Shown one piece after another: positions 56,718-64,000 of a DNA stretch of 64,000 nucleotides; position 1 is the first letter of the stretch; the number at the start of each line of letters is the position of its first letter. Source of the DNA: Phanerochaete sordida (Eukaryota > Basidiomycota > Agaricomycetes > Polyporales > Phanerochaetaceae); the NCBI GenBank assembly GCA_019973155.2, contig BPQB01000007.1:772407-836406 (forward strand). Direction: 5' to 3'. The translations under genes were made by a program, and so were the position numbers. Below the pieces are notes generated by a model that saw nothing but the letters and a program-made list of their open reading frames with translations, was not told where the DNA came from and ran no database searches.

Positions 56718-59708
56718 TTAAATTATACCGAGCATGACCGTTGCTCGCAAGCTGACTTCTCTACCCGCGGCGACCGAGTCGCGGGGAATCCCATCTCCGT
56801 CCAGTTCGGAGTTCTCTGCCGTACGCAGCGAGCTTGACTTCCAGCCCCAACTCTGGCTCACAGAAAATACGTCTGGCGCGCTGCTAAAACGCGTAAGACT
56901 GGATCCCGTCGAGCCCGCGCAGGCGATAGTGAAGTAAGCGCTGACTGCGGGGCGCGGATCGCGGTATGGTTGGGAAGGGGAGACAGGCGGAGCAGTAGCA
57001 GGGATACTGGTGATGCTGGTACTCGAGGAGGATGGGAGGGAAGGGTAATAAGAACTGGGTAGAGATGATGACATTGCAGGTGTGGGCGGTGCTGTGTGGG
57101 GTGTAGCCGAGCGGCTCAGTGTTGGGTACTGCACCGATGGCGACGAAATTGTCTGCTGCAGAGGAACACCGGTGAACTGGCTCGGTTCCCTCCGGATAGT
57201 GCCAGCTGGCGTCGGAGGGTTACTAGTGGGAAGACCGGGTACAACGGCTGTGGAGGAAGGTGGGATTGGGTCAACGTAGGACTGCCGGTGAAGGTATACA
57301 CCCAGTTGGATGCCTTTTTTCCGCACAACTTGGACGTAGACATTCCACAGACTACCTGCGTACCAGACGGTGCGAGAATGCAGCCGACTCTTCTCCTTCA
57401 ATGCTTCGACATCCCAAAATTCGACGCTGAATCTGAATGGAGGATACGAGGACCAACGGGCCTTGTCCGACTTGATCCCGGCGCACTGCGTAGCAGCACG
57501 AGCGTTCTGCTCGATACCGAAGAAGTTGACCTCAGAGCACGGCGCAGATACGGTGGCGCCGTCGGAAGTCTTCGTTGTAGAAGAGCCACCTTCAAACAGA
57601 TGGTCCAAGGAAGCGCCTTCAATCCCGGTATTATCTCCGATGCGCTGCGATGAATCGACTGGAACAGGGTAGTAAAGGGCATCCGACTGTACGGTAGCAT
57701 GGATCGGCTTGGTTGATGGTTGGTCGAGGGCGGAAGCGAGCTCAGCGCCGGTCACCGACACGCCCAGCTCTTTGCTTTGAGGCGAAGGTTCCGGTGATGC
57801 TGGCGGGGATGACGTCGAACTGCTGCGGCTAGTGATAGTGTGGCGCAAGACGGATTGACCCCAGTGGGCGGACTGCAACACAGTCAGCGGGACGTAGGGC
57901 CTGCCGGTAGCTGACGATACGTCCCTAGAGATTGATATTAGCTCGTCTAGGCCCTGAAAACAATCGGCAGTCAGGTATGTCGCAGTTATGGTGACATTCT
58001 GCGCGCACCATGTTGGCGTAGTATATGCCTTTCGCAAAAAGGATATCGTACTCCATCTCCTCGCCGTCCAAGACACCATCTGCACGTCTGAGCTCTACGA
58101 CGCGGCGAGCTGTGTCGTACCGCTCCTTCTCGCCAGCTACGAAGAACATGTCGGAGGAGAGTAGGCCTCGGACCCACCGAGCCGTAAGTCCACCTCGGCG
58201 CCAGATCACCGGAATTATTTGCTTCTTCATGCTGTTGGTCCTGACGAAAGGTGTGCCATGGGATCCGCCGGGAACAGTTAACGCTCGTCTTCTGCTTCCC
58301 GTAGCCTGGGTAGAGCCGCCGATGTCCGCCATGTCCCGCCCGGTCAGCTGCAACTCGTATTGCAACATGTCGGTTCCCCAGCGTGCCAGCCAGCATGCGG
58401 CAGCTTCGCCTATCTTGTCGGAGACAACGCCGTAGAAGAAGTGCTCCGGCTCGAAGTGTGAGGTTGAGGCTGCTGAAGAGAAACTCGAGTCGCCCTCTGA
58501 CGGGTCCTCTTTCTCCACAGAAAGCTGGCTCATATCAGCTTCAAGGGTCGAGTCCTTGAGCTTCTCTAGGGGGTTCGTGGTGATTGAAGCTCGCGGGGTG
58601 TGCGTGGTGGACTCATCAGCTTCCAATATCGAGTCTCTTTCATCCTCCAGAACTTCCGCGACTTCTTCCAGTCCGACCGCAGCATCCGGTTCCCCGTAAT
58701 CAGGCTCGCCGATACCTCTCCCGAGAGCGAAGTTGAGATATCGGATGACGGTATATGGGCCTATGGTATTCAAGATCGAAGACATCGCTTGAGTCGCAAT
58801 TGGAGTTATCGAGAGAAATACGGCAGTAGCGAGCAGCGACAGCAGGAACCGTGGAGTTGCAGGATGTCTGTCTGCAGGACAGCCAGACAGGAAGGAACTC
58901 TCCGAGCCTACGTCCACGGGGAATATGGATGTGAGAGGTTGTTTGGTCGTTGGGACGAGGGTCGGCGAGACGAAGAGCTCCGGGCCACCACCGTAAAGGT
59001 GAGCAATACATATTCTATAAGCATTAGCCTCATAGGCAATTGCTCAAGATTAGCAGGGGACGAGGACTTACTCAAAAGCTACAGTGAAGCAGAAGGATCA
59101 GACGACAGAAAGCGACAGTCAAGTGAACGTGACACACCTGCCCGCGTGATATTCGGGTCCTCTACCACAATGTCTACGACATCCGGTCCCAAACGGTGAG
59201 AAGTGAGTTTGATTTTGGATTCCGCGAACCCTGACGTGAAAAGAGACTGGAAGAAGCCCTATGTATACTGCGTCAGCAGCTGAAGGTATGATAGACAAGT
59301 GAGACCCGAAGATCTGCACACTACCCACGACTACGGGGTGGAGAGATGGGAGGTCCACGTGAGCGCAACCATAGGTCCTATGCGACTCACAGCTTGGATT
59401 AGGACCACTCTATGTAGTTTGTAGATCGCGTGCCAGGATCCGCGAACGTGAAGTGCGACATCTGCGGTGCGTCTCTCCAAGAAAGCCGTGTAGATGTGGT
59501 TCTGCAACGAAACGGGTGAGGGCGCATTAGTCAAGCCGGGACTGCCGGGTTGGCTGCCCATTGGGCGACCGTCCGAGTCCGTCTTGTGGTCTCTGCGCAG
59601 ATTTGGAAGGGATGACGTGACGGGCAGGCGGAGGCGGCCAGGGATGGACGAGGGCTGGAGGATGGACTGGGAGGACGCGGCTTGAGGGGGAGAGGTAGGA
59701 TGATACAT
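56718..59708 (-). CDS. BTB/POZ-domain protein
   Basis: Five exons (59708-59391, 59258-59138, 59078-59072, 59014-58009, 57953-56718) encode 895 residues. The BTB domain spans the first four exons (NHIYTAFLERRTADVALHVR, AIYKLHRVVLIQAGFFQSLF, VVDIVVEDPNITRAAF, ICIAHLYGGGPEL). A helical BACK-like region follows (MSSILNTIGPYTVIRYLNFA). The C-terminal part holds a beta-rich segment (YPPFRFSVEFWDVEALKEKS, WNVYVQVVRKKGIQLGVYLH) and Ser/Pro-rich linkers. Fungal relatives share this layout, resembling germ-cell-less-type BTB proteins, and may serve as CUL3 adaptors. Exon 3 is a seven-base micro-exon (cttttga read in sense) needed to keep AFEIC in frame. Confidence 0.85.
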
Positions 59709-59986
59709 TTCGGATTTGAGACCTGTACGCTTGGCATAAGCCTGCTATCACACTTTCGGGTAACTCAAAGCGAGCAGCGAGCACAAGGGACGAGGCCAGA
59801 GCCCGCGTACGGCGCTCACGGAACCTATTGCATCACACATCTCATCAGCGTCTTACTTATCCCAATACAAACGATTTCTTACTGCACCTTGATCTCAATA
59901 CAACCCTTGGCTTGTCCTCTTCAAATCTGCTGACCCTTCAAAGCTTCACCCCGCGCAGGGCTGCAGTCCCTCAGGCACAACCAGCC

Positions 59987-60863
59987 ATGTCCTATCCCCA
60001 GACGCATCCCCGTTTCTCCGTGCTGTCCTCATCCTCGCTCGCCTCCCTCGACCACCTCTCTCCCGCCTCGTCCTCCACCCGATTTTCCCTCCCGACTGCC
60101 CCGTCAATAAACACCACTTTGGCAACGCCAAGACCTGGCGTACGACCGAACATTTATGACCGCAACCTCAACAAGACACGTGCGGCTGAGGTGTCTGCCT
60201 CAGCATTCGCCTTCCTCTTCTCCGAGGTAGTGCAGTACACACAGAAGCGGGTTAGTGGGATTGCAGACCTGGAACGGAGGTACGTGGCGTAACCTCTCCA
60301 CGCCTGATGTGCTGATGAGTCCGTAGGCTCAATACCTTAGGTTACCGTGTCGGTGTCCGTGTGCTAGAACTCATGTCATGGCGCAATGAATCCTCATCGA
60401 AAGCTCCCAAACGCGAGACGCGATTCCTCCCCGCGCTCATGTCGATCCATACCCACGTGTGGCGAACGGTGTTCGGAAAGCCTGCCGATGCCATCGAGAA
60501 GAGCGTAGAGAATCCTGACGAGTGTACGTCCAGACAATCATCCAGTCATTCGTACCATTGACAGCGAGGACAGACATGGTCATTGACAACGACCCACCTA
60601 TCACACGCAACGTTTCTGTTCCCCGCGACATGAGCCAACTTAGCTGCTCCTCCTTTACAGCAGGCGTTGTAGAAGCGGTTCTTGACGGGCTAGGCTTCGT
60701 GCGTAACACTCGATGTATGCTGAATGTTAATCCTCAACTCGAGATGTAGCCTGCACGTGTGACTGCGCACAACACTCCTACCGAGGCCTTCCCTAATCGC
60801 ACGACCATTCTGATCAAGTTAGAGAAGGCGGTCTTGGAACGTGAAGAAGCATTCAAGACATAG
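59987..60863 (+). CDS. TRS31: TRAPP complex subunit TRS31 (TRAPPC5)
   Basis: Four exons (59987-60279, 60327-60523, 60574-60698, 60750-60863) encode 242 residues. After a Ser-rich N-terminus, the core reads NIYDRNLNKTRAAEVSASAF, AFLFSEVVQYTQKRVSGIAD, KAPKRETRFLPALMSIHTHV, FGKPADAIEKSVENPDEY and VPRDMSQLSCSSFTAGVVEA. It ends with PARVTAHNTPTEAFPNRTTI. These are TRAPPC5/Bet3-superfamily signatures. TRAPP is the Rab1/Ypt1 exchange factor at the early Golgi. It shares a 278 bp divergent promoter with the BTB gene. Confidence 0.95.
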
Positions 60864-61109
60864 GGCTTGCACAGGGCTCTTTCTGCTCCTGTAGTGTGTC
60901 TCGAGTATCGCTCCGGGCCCAATATATACGTGCATTCTACCCGCTGATAAGACGTCCGAGCCGAGCCGAGAGATAAGCTGTCAGTCGCTATCTATAAGGC
61001 CCAGCACGCATCCGCCGTCAACCTCTCTCCGTCCGTCACTGGCAGCGACCCAAGGTGGGCCATGATTCCCTGTCACGCAGCATCCAACGTATTGACTAGG
61101 TGTCGAAGC

Positions 61110-62164
61110 ATGGTTCGAGTTCATACCTTGGAAATTGACCCTCCGGTCGCCAACGCTTCGTGCGCTTGGGCGTCAGACTACGACCAGCTGCGGGAGCTCT
61201 ACGACAGTCCCTACACAGGCGCTGTCACTACGCGCACCGCAACGCTGGATGGGTTTACGGAGAGCGAAGTGAACCAAGTATGTCATTCTATGTAGTACGC
61301 AACCACTGGCGGGCTCACGTTCGGCTCGCAAAGGTTGTCTTCATGTCATCCTCAACTACCACCCTGAATTCCTACGGCTATTCACCTCATCCGCTGCGTC
61401 TGTACGCGGCATGGGCCAAGACCCTCCTGACCGCTCCCAGTCCACGTGGCCAGCTCCCGTCGAAGCCTATCATCATCAGTGTCACATCCTCGAAGCCAGA
61501 CGACCTCCAGGAAATGATCTCCGTCCTACGCGACTTGCGATCAGAGCTGAAGTCCTTGGGCGCTGATCCGACACTTGTGGCTATAGAGCTCAACACCTCT
61601 TGTCCTAATATCAAAGACACGCCGCCACCTTCGTACAATTTTGCGTCACTACGTCCATTGCTCCAAGTGCTTTCAGATGCCTACCTCAGTGACCCCTCAC
61701 TTGCCTTTGGCCTCAAGCTTCCACCTTACCTTTATGCTACCTGCTTTCATGACGTCCTCAGCACCATCTCATCCTTCTCCCACCATTCCACAAGCAGTTC
61801 TGTAGTTGTGGCCAACCCAATTGCTTTCATCACATGCACCAACACACTGGGCTCTTCACTGCTCTTCACTGATCAGGTCCAGTCGGCTACAACAACCAGC
61901 TCAGGTTTTGCCCTTCCAACACCACTTGGAGGACTTGGTGGAGATGCCATTCATGCTATTGCTCTGGGCAATGTTTACACTTTTTCAACACTCATCAACC
62001 AGCACCCCGATCTTGCAGTCAGGGGTATTAGGCTTTTTGGGGCTGGTGGTGTAACTTCACAGGCTGCTGCAAGGAGGATGTACCATGCTGGGGCATCAGT
62101 GGTGGAATGTGCATCTCTGTTAGGGACATTGGGTGCAAAGGGGTTTGAGTTATTGGTAGACTAA
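61110..62164 (+). CDS. Dihydroorotate dehydrogenase class-1A-like flavoprotein
   Basis: Two exons (61110-61277, 61334-62164) encode 332 residues. Class-1A elements are IELNTSCPNIKDTP (active-site loop with Cys and two Asn), FGLKLPPY (FMN/orotate lysine), VANPIAFITCTNTLGSSLLF and the FMN-phosphate segment RLFGAGGVTSQAAARRMYHA plus VECASLLGTLGAKG. No membrane anchor or presequence is seen, so it is cytosolic. The class-1A N-terminal TKS lysine that stacks on FMN is Arg here (VTTRTATL), and the NSMGLPN loop reads NSYGYSPHPL. It may be a diverged member rather than the main pyrimidine-pathway enzyme. CpG is common in the first half and nearly absent after about 61680. Confidence 0.85.
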
Positions 62165-64000
62165 TAATGTACAGTTGTTGACAGTACTGATAGTAATAGT
62201 GTGGCTTGGTGATGTGTAGTACTGTGTTGGAAATAACATCAGCAATTTCCCAATTGGGCTGAGAGTGCTGACGTTCTGGCAACAGCCAGGGGACCTGGTG
62301 AAGTGCTACTGAAGTTACGATTTCTGAATGAAATGAAGAATCATTCTTACACCCAGGACCTTGGAGGGTTTTCTGGAGTATAGGGTCAATTGTTACCAGC
62401 CGATTGACGCTAAGGACCCAAATAACGGTGGATGGACAGGTGTCAGCGGTGTGGCTGGTTGTTCGCCACCGCTGGATCAAAGACAATAGGTGCGAAGAGG
62501 CATTGTTGTTGGTGGAGTAAACCATAGAATAGGTTTGGATAAGTAAACCATGCCTGATTCCTTACCATCACTGTCAGAGTCACGCAGCTAAACGAGAAGG
62601 TATGAATGCTTTGCAGCAGTGCGTACGCGATAGCAAAAATACAACACGAGGTGTTGTAAATAATCTTCTGGTATGTTCCAGTGATGCAGAAGTCATCTGC
62701 AAAAAACTCAATATCCGAATAGCACTAAACGGCAGAAGTTCATAGTTATTTCATAAGTATTTTGCTTTTTGGTGTCTATTTATATTTTTCCATAGATTTA
62801 GCATTTAATTTGGTTCTAATCATTTTATTCCGGCTTTTTGCATACTATTCAAAGATAATCAGAGTCTAGTTGGCTTCTCTATGTGCAACATGTCTGTTAA
62901 CATTCAGATAGCTGCAGAAAAGGCGAAAATATCAACTAAATAGTAGCTAAATAGTAGCCAAATAGTAGCCAAATATTGACAAAGTTGTACTACTCCCCTA
63001 TTCTGCTATTTGGCAGTATTCAGCATGAAATATTAGTATTCGGATATTGAGATTTCTACAGATGGTGGTGGGGCGTGCTCTTGGCATGGTCACAAGTGTC
63101 TGCAGCACTATTTGTGGTGGAGTTGGGGGTAGGACACAGATGGCATTGGTACTTGAACAGATACAGTGGCTGCAAAAAATAACGCAATTCACTTCAAGGG
63201 GCTTGACAAAATATTTGTTTGAGCATGAACAGTGCACATATTTATGGCAATAAACTATCACTGATATTATACATCTTTCCCGCTATATTGACCCATTTTT
63301 ACAACTTTCAAGCTGGCCTCCTTTTGTAGTCAAATCGCAATAAATGATACAAATCTCAATTTACATATTTTAGCTGTAGCAGTTAATGGCGAGCCTTAGA
63401 AATAAGCAGAAAATTTGGGCATGTACAGTATCATATGCACTCACTCGCCTCTGGATAAAATACCAATTACACCACTGCAGCAAGAGTAATTCACTCATTA
63501 CTCTGCCATTCAATAGTTGCAAATTTCATTATCATTGCAGTGTCATCATTATTACTTATTATAACTTGCTGAGCTGTACACTGTTACAAATGGATTTCTT
63601 GAGCCATATCATGCCAGTGTGCAAAGGATTTATGTAATTTACAGCTATTGAGAATATATTGAGAAATGCACTTATTTTTGCAATTTGTAAAACAATGCAT
63701 TGCTGCGTATATTATTATGAATACAAGGAACATTTTATGTGTGCATATTATATAGATAAGCAGCCATGGACACAAATATAACAGGAATTTTAGAAGTTCC
63801 TCATCACAGTTTATAAGTCCAATAGCAAATGGCCAGATATCCAGGTGTTTGATTTTTAACACACTTGATAGAATTCCTACCATTACACAAACTCAATTTT
63901 ATCATACCATTAGCATTACACTACCACTCACAATTATTGTGGCTGCTAAACAATAAGCAGAATGTGCCAGAATAATGTTTTTGTTTTAGCACCAAACATG
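62165..64000. other. AT-rich, CpG-poor gene-free block
   Basis: After the last stop codon, composition shifts from GC-rich to clearly AT-rich from about 62640. I count roughly 13 CpG in the last 1,360 bases. No frame exceeds 100 codons and none resembles a transposase or reverse transcriptase. A short tandem array sits at 62936-62978. The block looks like degenerate repeat or heterochromatic sequence, but no specific family is identified. Confidence 0.6.
62936..62978. repeat. Short 11-bp tandem array
   Basis: Nearly four copies of an 11-mer (ctaaatagtag, ctaaatagtag, ccaaatagtag, ccaaatattg) inside the AT-rich block. Confidence 0.75.

Noticed and set aside
62165..64000. Possible KDZ, Helitron or retrotransposon coding remnant in the AT-rich block
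   Set aside because: Frames up to 99 codons were read on both strands. No transposase, helicase or reverse-transcriptase motif was found, so no element family can be claimed.

Overview
This 64 kb window is a piece of fungal nuclear chromosome, most likely from an agaricomycete basidiomycete (mushroom/polypore type). The evidence is the gene structure and gene content: nearly every gene is cut by many 45-75 nt GT-AG introns, some exons are only 7-20 nt, the coding DNA is GC-rich, and the proteins are typical of Basidiomycota (CYP61/ERG5 sterol desaturase, GYF-domain protein, PUF4-type Pumilio, MATA-type HMG-box factors, GH16 glucanase with a Ser/Thr-rich N-terminus, class-1A-like dihydroorotate dehydrogenase). 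I cannot name the species. Because genes are intron-rich, most gene models here were spliced by eye from reading frames and splice signals. Joins were accepted when the frame and the expected family sequence both continued across them.

Layout. 1-3.4 kb: 3' part of a PHO85-type CDK, convergent with a single-pass membrane protein with a beta-sandwich-like ectodomain. 4.0-5.4 kb: a 1,370 bp non-autonomous hAT-like transposon with perfect 17 bp terminal inverted repeats and an 8 bp target duplication. 5.4-12.7 kb: tRNA-Lys, RPS29, the 11-exon armadillo protein VAC8, an acyl-protein-thioesterase-like hydrolase and the tRNA CCA-adding enzyme. 13.1-21.4 kb: four minus-strand genes (HMG-box factor, ROK1 helicase, ERG5, mitochondrial LEA-like repeat protein). 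21.7-23.3 kb: tRNA-Gln and a tandem duplication of a tiny three-exon secreted-protein gene that no single open reading frame reveals; one copy is intact and one frameshifted. 23.9-30.5 kb: GYF protein and SLC33-type acetyl-CoA transporter. 32.1-42.5 kb: GH16 hydrolase, GCNA/SprT protease with SUMO-interacting-like motifs, an unrecognised acidic protein, and UVRAG/VPS38. 43.9-51.9 kb: PUF4-type RNA-binding protein, SUV39/Clr4-type SET methyltransferase and a CaMKI-like kinase. 53.3-60.9 kb: a second HMG-box factor, a stand-alone cullin-N-terminal-like protein, a BTB protein with a 7-nt exon, and TRS31. 61.1-64 kb: a dihydroorotate-dehydrogenase-like gene whose 3' half abruptly loses CpG, leading into an AT-rich, gene-free block.

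The genes are mostly housekeeping or regulatory and do not form one pathway. Loose functional themes are membrane traffic (VAC8, UVRAG/VPS38, TRS31, thioesterase), nutrient and calcium signalling (PHO85, CaMK) and chromatin/transcription (SUV39-like, two HMG factors, GCNA). The least explained parts are the secreted-protein tandem pair, the CpG boundary inside the last gene, the hAT-like element and the cullin-N-only protein.
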